Positions 47,034 through 55,988 are shown, counted from the first letter of the stretch. The stretch is 64,000 nt of DNA from Octadecabacter arcticus 238 (GCF_000155735.2 NC_020908.1:1741001-1805000), one strand, 5' to 3'. Numbers and translations are program-made. The notes: generated by a model not told the origin, from the letters alone.

Positions 47034-47356
47034 GTCATTGTCCTAATCCGCCCACCTGAAAATTAGAGAAAAATAGAGCAGCAGACAACATCCCTGACAG
47101 AGGGGGTTCTCCTACGCCCTCAAGTGTAAACTTTAGCCAGTCAATTGTCTCACGCTTATTGGCACGGAGGGTCTGGTGAATTCTGGGCAACACTCAAGTC
47201 AAAGGGTTTGATTGACGGTGCTACGCCTGTTCCAGATTAGATTTATTCTGGTAAAGTGAACTCCAAACGTTGGGTTGGATACTATGCTGTTACCAGTAGC
47301 CAGCTAGGTTCGGATCTAAAGCTGTTTGTAATAGGGTAGGGGTGTCAGTATTTGCT

Positions 47357-48271
47357 TTAGCCCAACAAAAGCTCGGTATCTCCAATTGCTTTCCTGAGCC
47401 GATCAGCTGAAAATTCCAGAAAGGCCCGCACTTTCGGCGCGACGAGTTTGCTTTGCGGGTAAACAAGGTGAATGGGCTCTGCCGGTGGCAAAAACTCTGA
47501 GAGAACTGGCACCAATTCGCCGTTCCGTACTTGTTCGGCGACCATGTACGAAAGTGCTAAAGTAATACCTTCTCCGTCCGAGGCTGCTGTAAGTGCCGTT
47601 GACGCGTCATTCACTTCGAGCCGAGGGTGCAGCTGGACATGACCACGCTGCGATTCCGTTTTATAGTGCCAGTCGTGGCTGGACATTGTTCCGGTAAAAC
47701 CGATGATGGAATGCGTTTTCAAGTCCGACGGTTCTGTGGGTACGCCGCATCGTTCCAGATACGCGGGGCTTGCAACAAAAAGTCGGCGAACATTCCCCAA
47801 GCGTTTTGCCATCAAATTTGAATCTGGCAGACCGCCAATTCTGACCGCGACGTCGATCCCTTCTTCAACCAAGTTTGCCACGCGATCCAACGCGACTAAC
47901 GACACAGATATTCTGGGGTGCGCTGCAAGAAACTCTCGCACGACAGGTGCCGCAATCATCCGGCTGAATGTCATCGAAGCCGACACAGTCAAGTGGCCCT
48001 GCGCGACACCGATCTCGCCAACGGCTTGTTTTTCGGCTGCTTCGATCTCCGAAAGCAGACGACGAGAGGAATCCAAAAACCTTGTACCTGGGTCCGTTAG
48101 CGAAAGCTGTCGTGTTGATCGCGTGAGAAGCTGAACGCCCAACCTGTCCTCCAGCGCATTCATCGCGCGGGTGACGGCAGGTGGTGACATCCGAAGCCGG
48201 TTGGCCGCCTGCACAAAACTGCCGCTATCGTTGATTGCGGCGAAGACTTCCATTTGTAGTATGCGGTCCAT
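47357..48271 (-). CDS. LysR-family transcriptional regulator
   Basis: A 304-residue LysR protein: N-terminal winged helix MEVFAAINDSGSFVQAANRL, RMSPPAVTRAMNALEDRLGV, followed by a co-inducer domain (VAQGHLTVSASMTFSRMIAA, DVAVRIGGLPDSNLMAKRLG). It is divergent from the hydrolase gene 131 bp away and so probably controls the hydrolase, the DUF1348 gene and the oxidase-like gene. The binding palindrome described at 48289-48307 lies in the shared spacer. Confidence 0.9.
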   Translation of the reverse strand: MDRILQMEVFAAINDSGSFVQAANRLRMSPPAVTRAMNALEDRLGVQLLTRSTRQLSLTDPGTRFLDSSRRLLSEIEAAEKQAVGEIGVAQGHLTVSASMTFSRMIAAPVVREFLAAHPRISVSLVALDRVANLVEEGIDVAVRIGGLPDSNLMAKRLGNVRRLFVASPAYLERCGVPTEPSDLKTHSIIGFTGTMSSHDWHYKTESQRGHVQLHPRLEVNDASTALTAASDGEGITLALSYMVAEQVRNGELVPVLSEFLPPAEPIHLVYPQSKLVAPKVRAFLEFSADRLRKAIGDTELLLG

Positions 48272-48288
48272 TTATTCCACTTTTTGCA

Positions 48289-48307
48289 ATAATGAATTAG
48301 CAATTAT
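48289..48307. promoter_or_regulatory. Candidate LysR box, ATAAT-N9-ATTAT
   Basis: The interrupted palindrome ATAATGAATTAGCAATTAT contains the T-N11-A pattern of LysR sites. It lies 18 bp upstream of the LysR gene start and about 96 bp upstream of the hydrolase start. Confidence 0.45.
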
Positions 48308-48402
48308 CAGAATTCTTCCAGATTTGAAAGGAGGGTAGAACAAATCCAAGCGCCGCAACAACATGACTTTAACCCAGCGGCATCACAGCGAAGGACATCG
48401 AA

Positions 48403-49404
48403 ATGAAAACCAATACACTCAAACCAATCACTCTCGCAGGCCTGATCTCACTTGGATTAGCAGCGCAGTTTGCGACAGCACCAACGCTAGCAGCTGCCGA
48501 AGAACTCTCTACATCTATCACGGCCCTGGGCGCGACATCAGTTCGTTACAATACGGTGAACATCGATGGTCAGGACATCTTCTACCGTGAGGCTGGCAAT
48601 CCAGACGCACCAGTCGTTCTGCTTTTGCATGGCTTCCCCACGTCGTCGCAGCAGTACCGCGATCTCATTCCAGAACTTTCAGATGAATACCACGTCATCG
48701 CCCCAGATTATCCGGGTTTCGGTCGCAGCGCGATGCCGGACCGCGCGGAATTCGACTACACATTTGCCAACTATGCGGACCTTATGGATGGCTTCACAGA
48801 TACACTGGGGCTCGAATTATACAGCTTGTACGTCATGGATTATGGGGCACCAGTTGGCTATCGGCTTGCCTTGAAGGAGCCAGAGGCCATCGAAACCCTC
48901 ATCATTCAAAATGGTAATGCATATGAAGAAGGCCTGCTTGAATTCTGGGACGTGTTTCGCACCAACTGGGCCGATCCGACTGATGAAACACGCGAACCGC
49001 TGCGTGGATTTCTGAACGTCGGCGCGACCGAATGGCAATATACCCACGGCGTGCCTGAAAGCCATTTGAGCCGGATCAGCCCCGATGCATGGATGCTTGA
49101 TCAAGCTTATTTGGATCGTCCTGGAAATCAGGAAATCCAACTCGACCTATTCTATGACTACCGGACAAATGTTGAACTGTACCCGGAGTTTCAGGAGTTC
49201 TTTGCACAGTACCAACCACCTACGTTGATCGTTTGGGGTGGAAATGACCACATCTTTCCTGCTGCAGGCGCAACGCCTTACCTCCAAGATCTACCCGATG
49301 CAGAAGTACACATGATTGATGCCGGTCACTTTATTCTCGAATCCCATGGGCCAGAAGTTGCTGGGATAATTCGGAATTTCTTGTCCGAAAACCTGACCAA
49401 CTAA
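48403..49404 (+). CDS. Exported alpha/beta-hydrolase with Asp nucleophile
   Basis: The 333-residue precursor starts with a signal peptide (MKTNTLKPITLAGLISLGLA, cleavage near LAAA). It has the HGFPT oxyanion motif (76-80), a nucleophile elbow VMDYGAPVG with Asp146 where lipases have Ser, and candidate acid and base residues in GGNDHIF (Asp282) and DAGHFILE (His309). An Asp nucleophile with this order is typical of haloalkane dehalogenases, fluoroacetate dehalogenases and epoxide hydrolases. It would act in the periplasm, which is unusual for these enzymes. It heads a three-gene run divergent from a LysR gene. Confidence 0.85.
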   Translation: MKTNTLKPITLAGLISLGLAAQFATAPTLAAAEELSTSITALGATSVRYNTVNIDGQDIFYREAGNPDAPVVLLLHGFPTSSQQYRDLIPELSDEYHVIAPDYPGFGRSAMPDRAEFDYTFANYADLMDGFTDTLGLELYSLYVMDYGAPVGYRLALKEPEAIETLIIQNGNAYEEGLLEFWDVFRTNWADPTDETREPLRGFLNVGATEWQYTHGVPESHLSRISPDAWMLDQAYLDRPGNQEIQLDLFYDYRTNVELYPEFQEFFAQYQPPTLIVWGGNDHIFPAAGATPYLQDLPDAEVHMIDAGHFILESHGPEVAGIIRNFLSENLTN

Positions 49405-49461
49405 ACAATTGCGGTGCAGGGGTTCTTTCTGCACCGTCCCCCTTAACCCACGGAGAATGTC

Positions 49462-49929
49462 ATGTCACAGCGCCTACCGATGCCCCCGTTTACGATTGAA
49501 ACAGCAGCTGAGAAAGTCCGCGTGGCAGAGGATGGTTGGAATTCCAGAGAGCCAGAAAAGATATCGTTGGCATACACCGTCAACAGTATTTGGAGAAATC
49601 GTTCATCGTTTCCAAAAGGGCGCGTTGAGATTCAAAAGTTCCTCACTGAGAAATGGGAAAGAGAGTTTGAATACCGCCTGATCAAGGAACTTTGGGCACA
49701 TGATGGGAGCCGAATTGCAGTTCGTTTTGCCTATGAATGGCGCGACGCCGATGGCAACTGGTTCCGCTCATACGGAAATGAAAATTGGGAATTTGATGCC
49801 AACAGTTTGATGCAACTTCGTTATGCAAGCATCAATGATCTGCAAATTGATGACGCAGATCGCAAGTTTCATTGGCCTCAGGGACCGCGCCCTGTCGATC
49901 ACCCCAGCTTAACCGAACTCGGTCTTTAA
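49462..49929 (+). CDS. DUF1348 (NTF2-like) family protein
   Basis: A 155-residue small protein with the DUF1348 signature: [87 protein letters not shown] and [11 protein letters not shown]. The fold is cone-shaped like NTF2/SnoaL; catalytic role unknown. Preceded by a GGAG site, 57 bp after the hydrolase, so probably in the same transcript. Confidence 0.9.
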   Translation: MSQRLPMPPFTIETAAEKVRVAEDGWNSREPEKISLAYTVNSIWRNRSSFPKGRVEIQKFLTEKWEREFEYRLIKELWAHDGSRIAVRFAYEWRDADGNWFRSYGNENWEFDANSLMQLRYASINDLQIDDADRKFHWPQGPRPVDHPSLTELGL

Positions 49930-49951
49930 CCGACAATAGAAGGACCCGCCG

Positions 49952-50560
49952 ATGGGACATAAATTTGCGGAACTCGCTTTCACTGACGCTGTGAGGGAAA
50001 TCCAATCAAATGAGGGGTCGCGTAACGCGTACGCGCGCATGGATGGAGGTGCTGATTACAACGACATCCTTGGGCCGAACGAAGCCCAATTCATTGCCGC
50101 GCGCGATAGTTTTTATATGGCAACCGTCAGCGAAACTGGCTGGCCATATGTGCAACATCGCGGCGGACCGGCTGGCTTTGTAAAGATCCTCGATGAGAAA
50201 ACAGTTGGATTTTCCGACTTTCGCGGTAACCGACAATACGTGAGCGTTGGGAATGCAAGCGAGAACGACCGTGTTTCACTGTTCTTCATGGATTATCCAA
50301 GCAAGACGCGCCTTAAGCTGTTGGGCAGGATGCGCGTCGTTGATCCGTCGGAACAAGACTTACTGAAGAATTTGGAAACGGAAAGCAGCTACCGAGCGCA
50401 TGCTGAACGTGGATTGATGATATCTGTCGAGGCATTTGACTGGAACTGCCCGCAGCACATTACGCCACGCTATACGCGGGCTGAAGTAGATCATGAGGTT
50501 CTGTCTCTGAAAGCGAAGGTCAATGAACTCGAAGCCGAACTTGCGCGGCACATGTCTTAA
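49952..50560 (+). CDS. Pyridoxamine 5'-phosphate oxidase-related flavoprotein
   Basis: A 202-residue member of the PNPOx-like split-barrel flavin-binding family: RDSFYMATVSETGWPYVQHR, GPAGFVKILDEKTVGFSDFR, GNRQYVSVGNASENDRVSLF, PSKTRLKLLGRMRVV and CPQHITPRYTRAE. The C-terminus is a short coiled coil (LSLKAKVNELEAELARH). Such proteins usually bind FMN or F420-like cofactors and reduce small substrates. It follows DUF1348 by 22 bp. Confidence 0.88.
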   Translation: MGHKFAELAFTDAVREIQSNEGSRNAYARMDGGADYNDILGPNEAQFIAARDSFYMATVSETGWPYVQHRGGPAGFVKILDEKTVGFSDFRGNRQYVSVGNASENDRVSLFFMDYPSKTRLKLLGRMRVVDPSEQDLLKNLETESSYRAHAERGLMISVEAFDWNCPQHITPRYTRAEVDHEVLSLKAKVNELEAELARHMS

Positions 50561-50689
50561 GACTGAACGCCAGTCAAAATTTATTGAGCACCGCTGCCGT
50601 GACGCAGTCGGCTCAATGTGACGGGGGGCACCCCCAAAAACGAAGCGATCGGCCCGTGATTGATGGTCGCTTCATAGCCCGGATATCAC

Positions 50690-50966
50690 TGTCAGAGCAA
50701 AATCGGTTGAGGCGGGCAGGGTGAGCAATTAGCGTCGTGGGATGACAAAACGTTCCCCTTTTCGCTACTTCAAGACGAACCCTGAGATCATCCGTCTGGC
50801 CGTAATGATGTATGTCCGTTTCCCGTTGTCGCTTCGGAATGTAGAGGATCTTTTGCACGAACGGGGCATCGACATCAGCCATGAAACGGTTCGATTTTGG
50901 TGGAACAGATTTGGCCCGTTGTTTGCCGCCGCTCTCGCCGAGTGGCATCAACTTTATGCGAAATAA
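50690..50966 (+). pseudogene. IS6-family element with internal deletion
   Basis: The start (50742, MTKRSPFRYFKTNPEIIRLA) is an IS6-family transposase N-terminus of about 59 residues (FPLSLRNVEDLLHERGIDIS, HETVRFWWNRFGPLFAA). It then jumps directly to the usual C-terminal residues ALAEWHQL and ends in TAA. The catalytic DDE core is deleted. The upstream leader GTTGAGGCGGGCAGGGTGAG is shared with the fragment at 60075-60140. Confidence 0.78.
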
Positions 50967-51380
50967 GTTCCGGCATTTAAGGCCATACTGAGACTGTTTC
51001 AGAATCCGTTTGACAGCATCACTCGCAAGGATATGGGCCGATAGTTACAGATGCTGCGCCATGAAAATTTCTACATGAAGGGCGGGAAGCGGCCCTTCGC
51101 TGTGTTTTGCACCGAGGTCTTCTCTGTGGATGGAGCCGACCTTTGCTCACGCGGCGAATGCAAGTGCAGAAACTACTCGTGCGCGCCGCACAGAAATTTC
51201 TGCAGCGCAGCGATTTACTCCAAACCAGCCATTCAGTCAGGGACAAGTGGGTGGAATCCAAACTACCCTTTCTGGACCGGTTCGTTTCGGGGGGGCTGTT
51301 TTTTGCCCTTGGCCGCGAGCGTTGATCACAAGACCCTGGTTAGGTTGACCGGAACCATTGCTGATGCCTACTATTGAATC
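50967..51380. other. Spacer with repeat-like DNA, no gene
   Basis: Several overlapping short frames exist but none has a ribosome site or known motif. It contains GGGCGGGAAGCGGCCCTTCG, a member of the dispersed GGGCGG...CTTCGCTG repeat seen in many spacers here. Confidence 0.5.
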
Positions 51381-52427
51381 TCAAGTATTATTTTCTCGGG
51401 ATTCCAGTCTGCCATTCGCATCAGCAAGGTCGAGGTGATACAGAACGTTTTCGCGCGTAATAACATGTGTCGCTACGGTTTGCCTGCCGAGATGCGTTTC
51501 TCCTAAGAATTTATCAATCGTACAATTGGCTATTTCTTGCATGTCTTGGTGAATAATGATGTCAATTTCAGACGCTAATAGATGGGCACGCGTTACATGT
51601 GTCAAATTATGTGCAAACACCTTGACCTGACCTGTTTTTTTGGTCGCGGATACGGCATCAACTATCGCCGAGGGGCCGGCACCAACGCAATAGATTCCAG
51701 ATATTTCAGGATCGTTTTCTAGGAGCTTTTTAATTATTCGAAAGTTCTCTTTTGGTTCGTCATTCCCGCCACTTACATCCTTTACTGTGATCGCAGGAAA
51801 GTCTGTCCGCATCAGCGCCCGAAATCCCGATTCACGTTCTTCGTGCGCCCGTGAGAGTTGACCGCTCCACACCACCGCAACAGCCCCTTCACAGTAATTG
51901 CCCATGAGGAGGCCGGCCGTTCTTCCCGCTGCGCGATTGTCGATTCCGACATAACCGATCTCATCATTTCCGGTCAGGTCAGATACAATCGTCGTCAGCG
52001 TTACGCCCTCAAAATGAAGTCTATTGACGGCCTCATGTACAAGAGGGTGATCCAGCGCTTGGAATGCTATTCCATCAGCGCTGCGCTCCAAAGTCTCTAA
52101 GAGGGCCGCGCTTAACGCGCCGGGATTCATCTTACTGACCCAATTCACACGGACTTGGACGCCCCGCTTTTTCCCGGCAAGTTTAAGAAAAGCAGCCAAA
52201 TACCGAGTAGAGTTGCCTGCGTTGGTAGGCAAGATCACTTCGATGGTTTTAGCAAATGCGGACGTCGCGTCGCCGTCATTTTCCAAAGCTGACTGTGCTT
52301 TCATGACGAGATCTACGGTTTTGTTGCTGACGCGCCCGCGTGCATTCAGGACCCGATCTACGGTTGAAGTACTGACACCTGCTTTGAGCGCGATATCCAA
52401 CGCCTTAACTCGATTTTTTTCAGGCAT
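51381..52427 (-). CDS. LacI-family transcriptional regulator
   Basis: From ATG 52427 (MPEKNRVKALDIALKAGVST) the 348-residue protein has the LacI helix-turn-helix and hinge (GVSTSTVDRVLNARGRVSNK) and a periplasmic-binding-protein-like effector domain (TIEVILPTNAGNSTRYLAAF, GIAFQALDHPLVHEAVNRL, IGYVGIDNRAAGRTAGLLMG). A longer frame needs a TTG start. The effector domain is close to those sensing sugars or inositol-like polyols. It is divergent from the threonate-dehydrogenase-like gene and probably controls the whole run to iolB. Confidence 0.9.
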   Translation of the reverse strand: MPEKNRVKALDIALKAGVSTSTVDRVLNARGRVSNKTVDLVMKAQSALENDGDATSAFAKTIEVILPTNAGNSTRYLAAFLKLAGKKRGVQVRVNWVSKMNPGALSAALLETLERSADGIAFQALDHPLVHEAVNRLHFEGVTLTTIVSDLTGNDEIGYVGIDNRAAGRTAGLLMGNYCEGAVAVVWSGQLSRAHEERESGFRALMRTDFPAITVKDVSGGNDEPKENFRIIKKLLENDPEISGIYCVGAGPSAIVDAVSATKKTGQVKVFAHNLTHVTRAHLLASEIDIIIHQDMQEIANCTIDKFLGETHLGRQTVATHVITRENVLYHLDLADANGRLESRENNT

Positions 52428-52703
52428 ATCTTGGTTTTTCCATTCCGGAGTTGACGCATTCTTGTACTTGGCGCGAGCAACATTCGTCAAGTATACTGCA
52501 AATCATAAGGGAGTGCATCAACAAATTTATCATTTAAACTACACTTTAACAATAGGTTGTGTGTGTTTCTGATGATTAATGATTGAAATAACGAAGAAAT
52601 AGAGCAAGCTTGTTTCATTTAAATGCTCACTTGACGCATAATGGTTGCCCATACTACGAACGTCTCAACTAAAGTAGAATCGTTACTGGCAAGGGAGAGA
52701 AGT

Positions 52704-53594
52704 ATGAAAAGGGTTGGCGTTGTTGGTCTTGGGGATATGGGCAGTGGGCTTGCAAAAAATCTCATCAAGAATGGCTTTGAGGTCACGGGGCTCGACTTGG
52801 CTCCTGCACGCGTCGAAGCCTTTTGTGCGATGGGTGGTAAGCCCGCAGCGAATGTCGAGGAAGTAGGGCAGAACGCCGATGCTGTTTTCGTCATGGTTAT
52901 GAATGGAAATCAGGCTAAGGCTGTCATTCTCGGCGAGAGAGGTCTTGTGAGCCATATGCCCAAAGGCAGTGCAATCATTATGACCGCGACGATCAAACCA
53001 TCAGAGGTCAAAGAAATTGGCGTGGCTCTGGAAGGGTCAGGTATTTCACTAATTGACAGTCCGGTGTCGGGCGGCTTCCCAGGGGCACAAGGCGGCACAT
53101 TGACAATGATGGCTGCAGGACAACCGAGCATCTTGGATGAGTTCAAGCCGGTGATGGATGCGGTCTCCAAGACCATTCACCGTGTTGGTGAAAACGCCGG
53201 TGACGGACAAGTAATGAAGGCCTGTCTGCAAACGCTCATTGGGTCGATTTTCGGCGCTACATTCGAAGCCGCGGCACTTGCGGCGAAGGCGGGCGTAAAG
53301 GGCCAAGCGCTGTATGATGTCTTTTCGACAAGCGGCGCCGGCTGTGGTGTCGCGAATACCGCACTTGAACACATCATCGATCGCAAGTTCGAAGGCACGG
53401 GATCCGGTATCGGAACGATGCACAAAGACCTGACTATCTCGCTTGATATGGCCGAGGAAATTGGCGTGCCGATGTTTATGGCATCAACTGCGATGCAGAT
53501 TTTCCACCAAGGTAAATCCAAATATCCCGAGGGCGATAACTGGGTCTGTACCCGTGTCATGGAAGAAATCAACGGCGCTGAGCTGCACCGCTAA
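52704..53594 (+). CDS. 3-hydroxyacid dehydrogenase, L-threonate dehydrogenase-like
   Basis: From ATG 52704, with GGGAGAGA upstream, the 296-residue enzyme has the Rossmann start VGVVGLGDMGSGLAKNLI, the substrate-binding DSPVSGGFPGAQGGTLTMMA, GENAGDGQVMKACLQTLIGS with the catalytic Lys region, and a C-terminal helical domain ending in CTRVMEEINGAELHR. It belongs to the beta-hydroxyacid dehydrogenases (3-hydroxyisobutyrate, tartronate semialdehyde, L-threonate type) and oxidises a hydroxyacid with NAD+. Located first in a sugar-acid/inositol-type operon. Confidence 0.88.
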   Translation: MKRVGVVGLGDMGSGLAKNLIKNGFEVTGLDLAPARVEAFCAMGGKPAANVEEVGQNADAVFVMVMNGNQAKAVILGERGLVSHMPKGSAIIMTATIKPSEVKEIGVALEGSGISLIDSPVSGGFPGAQGGTLTMMAAGQPSILDEFKPVMDAVSKTIHRVGENAGDGQVMKACLQTLIGSIFGATFEAAALAAKAGVKGQALYDVFSTSGAGCGVANTALEHIIDRKFEGTGSGIGTMHKDLTISLDMAEEIGVPMFMASTAMQIFHQGKSKYPEGDNWVCTRVMEEINGAELHR

Positions 53595-53611
53595 AAAGGA
53601 ATTTGAATATT

Positions 53612-54475
53612 ATGAAACTCGGATTAATTTGTGACGGCGTAAGCCGCGACCTTAGCCATGCTCTTAAGGTTATGGACGAATTCGAACTTAAGTATGCTGA
53701 GTTGCAGTTCGTGGGCGAGAAAGAGGTCGGAGATCATTCTACGCAAGAAATTGCTGAGATCAAATCCACTCTCGAAAAGCATAACAAACCTGTATCCTGT
53801 CTTTCGCGGCATGTCTTTGCGGGCATGACGACTGAAAACCGCCCTGGTGATGCCTTACATGTGAAGCACATGGATGCGCTCAAACGTGTTATGGAAATGG
53901 CGCACGAGCTCGACTCGCCACTTGTCCGCATTATGACCCAGAAGAAAGAGCAAATTCTTTGGGGGCATGGTGGTGCCGAAAAGTGGAACGTTGCGAAAGG
54001 TGCTTGGGACACCATGCCGCCGATGATCGCTCCTGCTGTTGAGCTTGCGAAAACTGAAGGTCTGACGTTGGTTGTGGAAACTGGCAACGGTACTATGGTG
54101 AATTCGAACTATACCGCGCGCAAATTGATTGACGATTTAGATGCGAAAGACACATTGAAAGTGCTTTGGGACCCAGCAAACAATTGTTGGTGTCATGAGG
54201 TCGCCTATCCGGATGGTTATGACGCCGTTCGGGACGGTTACTTGGGTCACATTCATATAAAAGATGTAAAAGTAGATACACCAAAGGCGACCTTAGAAGT
54301 CCGAAAAATGGGCGAGGGCCAGCTGGCCGATCAGTTCCGGCCGATGGCAGATGCCTTGCGCCGAGATAACTATGAAGGCGTGATTTCGTTTGAGAGTGTT
54401 TACCACCCCGGTAACGGAAACTTTGAAGACGGCTTCCGGGAATCCGTCGGTCTGTTCAAAGAAATTTTCGGTTAA
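53612..54475 (+). CDS. Sugar phosphate isomerase/epimerase (AP endonuclease 2 family)
   Basis: The start is ATG 53612 with AAAAGGA upstream. The 287-residue TIM-barrel protein has GLICDGVSRDLSHALKVMDE at the first strand, HNKPVSCLSRHVF, LTLVVETGNGTMVNSNYTAR, VLWDPANNCWCHEVAYPDGY and the last-strand motifs GHIHIKDVKV and GVISFESVYHPGNGNF; Glu, Asp and His residues are placed to bind the divalent metal. Relatives include IolE, IolH and Hyi. Exact substrate unknown; together with the neighbouring dehydrogenase it probably handles a keto-acid or inositol derivative. Confidence 0.86.
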   Translation: MKLGLICDGVSRDLSHALKVMDEFELKYAELQFVGEKEVGDHSTQEIAEIKSTLEKHNKPVSCLSRHVFAGMTTENRPGDALHVKHMDALKRVMEMAHELDSPLVRIMTQKKEQILWGHGGAEKWNVAKGAWDTMPPMIAPAVELAKTEGLTLVVETGNGTMVNSNYTARKLIDDLDAKDTLKVLWDPANNCWCHEVAYPDGYDAVRDGYLGHIHIKDVKVDTPKATLEVRKMGEGQLADQFRPMADALRRDNYEGVISFESVYHPGNGNFEDGFRESVGLFKEIFG

Positions 54476-54566
54476 ACGCGCCGTTTAAGAATGCGCCACC
54501 CGCCGGAAGGTGGATGGCGTGAGTACCGAAGATCAGAATATCGATGTGACAGGGAAGGGGTGAAAG

Positions 54567-55232
54567 TTGAATAAGCTAGATTTCAGCGTTGTATTCGAAC
54601 GATGGGACGAACTGCTTTACGGCGTCGTGTTTACGCTTGGCTTGTCGGTTGCTGGTATCTTTCTTGCGCTTCTAATTGGTGTCAGCGGGGTCGCACTGCA
54701 GCGGTCTGGGCGCAAAGCCTTTCGCATACCTGTTCGCATTTTCGTGGAAGTCATTCGCAATACGCCGTTTTTGGTTCAGATCTTCTTTCTATTTTTTGCC
54801 CTACCCTATCTGGGTGTGCGGCTTAGCCCGACGGTTACCGCGATCATAGCGCTCGCGATTAATGGGGGTGCATACGCGATTGAGATTATTCGCGGTGGGG
54901 TCGAATCCATCCCACGCGGGCAAGTCGAAGCTGGTGCCGCCTTGGGCCTTTCTCGGGCGCAAATTTTTCGAGATATCGTTTTGGTGCCAGCGCTGCGGGC
55001 GATTTACCCGGCACTTACATCGCAGTTTATTCTGCTGACGCTCACGTCATCGGTATGCTCATCTATCTCAGCGAGTGAGCTCACACACTTCGCCCAACGT
55101 ATTGAGTCCGCCACTTTTCGTAGTTTTGAAGTCTATTTCACGATCACCGGCCTCTACCTTCTGATCTCGTGGATGATGATGACCATGCTGGCTGTCTTCG
55201 GACGACGGCTCTTCAACTATCCCAACCAATGA
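54567..55232 (+). CDS. Polar amino acid-type ABC permease (first)
   Basis: A 221-residue HisM/GlnP-type permease with about five helices, the RNTPFLVQIFFLFFALPYLG motif and an EAA loop GAALGLSRAQIFRDIVLVPA. Starts 91 bp after the isomerase; a CCACC/GGTGG hairpin lies in the gap at about 54496-54513. Confidence 0.88.
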   Translation: MNKLDFSVVFERWDELLYGVVFTLGLSVAGIFLALLIGVSGVALQRSGRKAFRIPVRIFVEVIRNTPFLVQIFFLFFALPYLGVRLSPTVTAIIALAINGGAYAIEIIRGGVESIPRGQVEAGAALGLSRAQIFRDIVLVPALRAIYPALTSQFILLTLTSSVCSSISASELTHFAQRIESATFRSFEVYFTITGLYLLISWMMMTMLAVFGRRLFNYPNQ

Positions 55233-55889
55233 GTGAATGAGATGGACAAATTTGGCTCTCCTGAACTGTTCTTCCTTCTACAAGGTTTGAAGTGGACTCT
55301 GTTGCTTACGCTCATCAGCTTTATCGGCGGTGGTGTGATTGGCCTCGCCATCGCGCTTGCTAGGGTGAGCTCGTTACGCATCCTGAACTGGTCTGCAGCC
55401 GCCTACATCGCGGTGTTCCAAGGCACGCCGCTGCTCATGCAGCTTTTTGTTATCTTCTACGGGTTGGCGTTGATGGAATTCAATGTTGACGCTTGGGTTG
55501 CTGTTTCTTTTGCGTTTACCGCGCACGCAAGCGCATTCTTGGGCGATATCTGGCGGGGCACAATTCAATCGCTGCCGCGTGGGCAGACCGAGGCGTCGAA
55601 TGCGCTTGGTATTGGGTACATCTCCCGCATGCGAGACATCATCCTGCCTCAAGCAATTAAGATTTCGCTGCCAGCGACCATCGGGTTTGCTGTCCAACTT
55701 ACCAAGGGCACGTCATTGGCCGCAATCGTTGGATTTGTTGAATTGGCGCGAGCAGGTCAGATCGTTTCGAACCTCATTTTCCAACCTCTATTGGTCTACG
55801 GAATTGTTGGGGTGATCTACTTTTTCGTGTGCTGGCCGATGTCGATTTGGGGAAGCGCAATGGAACGCAAACTGTCGCTTGGCACATAA
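55233..55889 (+). CDS. Polar amino acid-type ABC permease (second)
   Basis: A 218-residue paralogue, read from GTG 55233 directly after the upstream TGA; ATG 55242 is an alternative. Motifs FQGTPLLMQLFVIFYGLALM and the EAA loop SNALGIGYISRMRDIILPQA are clear. It pairs with the preceding permease. Confidence 0.88.
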   Translation: MNEMDKFGSPELFFLLQGLKWTLLLTLISFIGGGVIGLAIALARVSSLRILNWSAAAYIAVFQGTPLLMQLFVIFYGLALMEFNVDAWVAVSFAFTAHASAFLGDIWRGTIQSLPRGQTEASNALGIGYISRMRDIILPQAIKISLPATIGFAVQLTKGTSLAAIVGFVELARAGQIVSNLIFQPLLVYGIVGVIYFFVCWPMSIWGSAMERKLSLGT

Positions 55890-55896
55890 TAACGGA

Positions 55897-55960
55897 CCGG
55901 AAAATCCGGCTTAAGAATCCTGTTTAGTTAATCAAACAGGGAGGAGGCGGCAAAAGCCGC
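55897..55960 (+). other. Three adjacent RNA hairpins between permease and binding-protein genes
   Basis: CCGGA-AAA-TCCGG (55897-55909), CCTGTTT-AGTTAATC-AAACAGG (55919-55940) and GCGGC-AAAA-GCCGC (55947-55960) are perfect stem-loops. There is no T-run for termination. Such hairpins in ABC operons often mark processing sites that stabilise the binding-protein message. Confidence 0.65.
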
Positions 55961-55988
55961 AAATTAGTGAACCACTGGAGGAAATAAA

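Larger units (their letters stand above)
45451..47105 (-). mobile_element. Nested IS3-family element of a second type (about 1,655 bp)
   Basis: Its ends are GGTGTTTGTCAAAGGTGTTG at 45451 and, on the minus strand at 47105, CCCCTCTGTCAGGGATGTTG. The bases GTTCTC flank both sides (45445-45450 and 47106-47111), so the exact duplication is 3 to 6 bp. It is inserted in the outer part of the other IS3 element. Confidence 0.82.
43906..47171 (-). mobile_element. IS3-family element, copy 3, with a nested IS3-type element (TCT duplication)
   Basis: Left end CGGAACGTGTCAACGAC at 43906 and right end complement CCCTCCGTGCCAATAAG at 47171, with TCT at 43903-43905 and 47172-47174. The 1,605-bp element is split near its right end, 5' of orfA, by another IS at 45451-47105. 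Confidence 0.9.
42985..47240 (+). pseudogene. Aldo/keto reductase, interrupted by a composite IS3 insertion
   Basis: Codons 1-307 (42985-43905) match the aldo/keto reductases of the D-threo-aldose/L-fucose dehydrogenase and pyridoxal dehydrogenase group: MEKRQVGRTGLMIETLGLGG, catalytic Asp/Tyr region GYFDTAPWYGFGRSERVMG, IDILLVHDIG and SVIPGPRDKTEL. At PIS the IS3-family element intervenes; TCT is duplicated. The last 21 codons, GEFWATLKSKGLIDGATPVP plus a final D, are at 47175-47237 with TAG at 47238-47240. Joined, they give 328 residues, normal for the family. The enzyme would oxidise or reduce sugar-type aldehydes with NAD(P). Confidence 0.88.
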
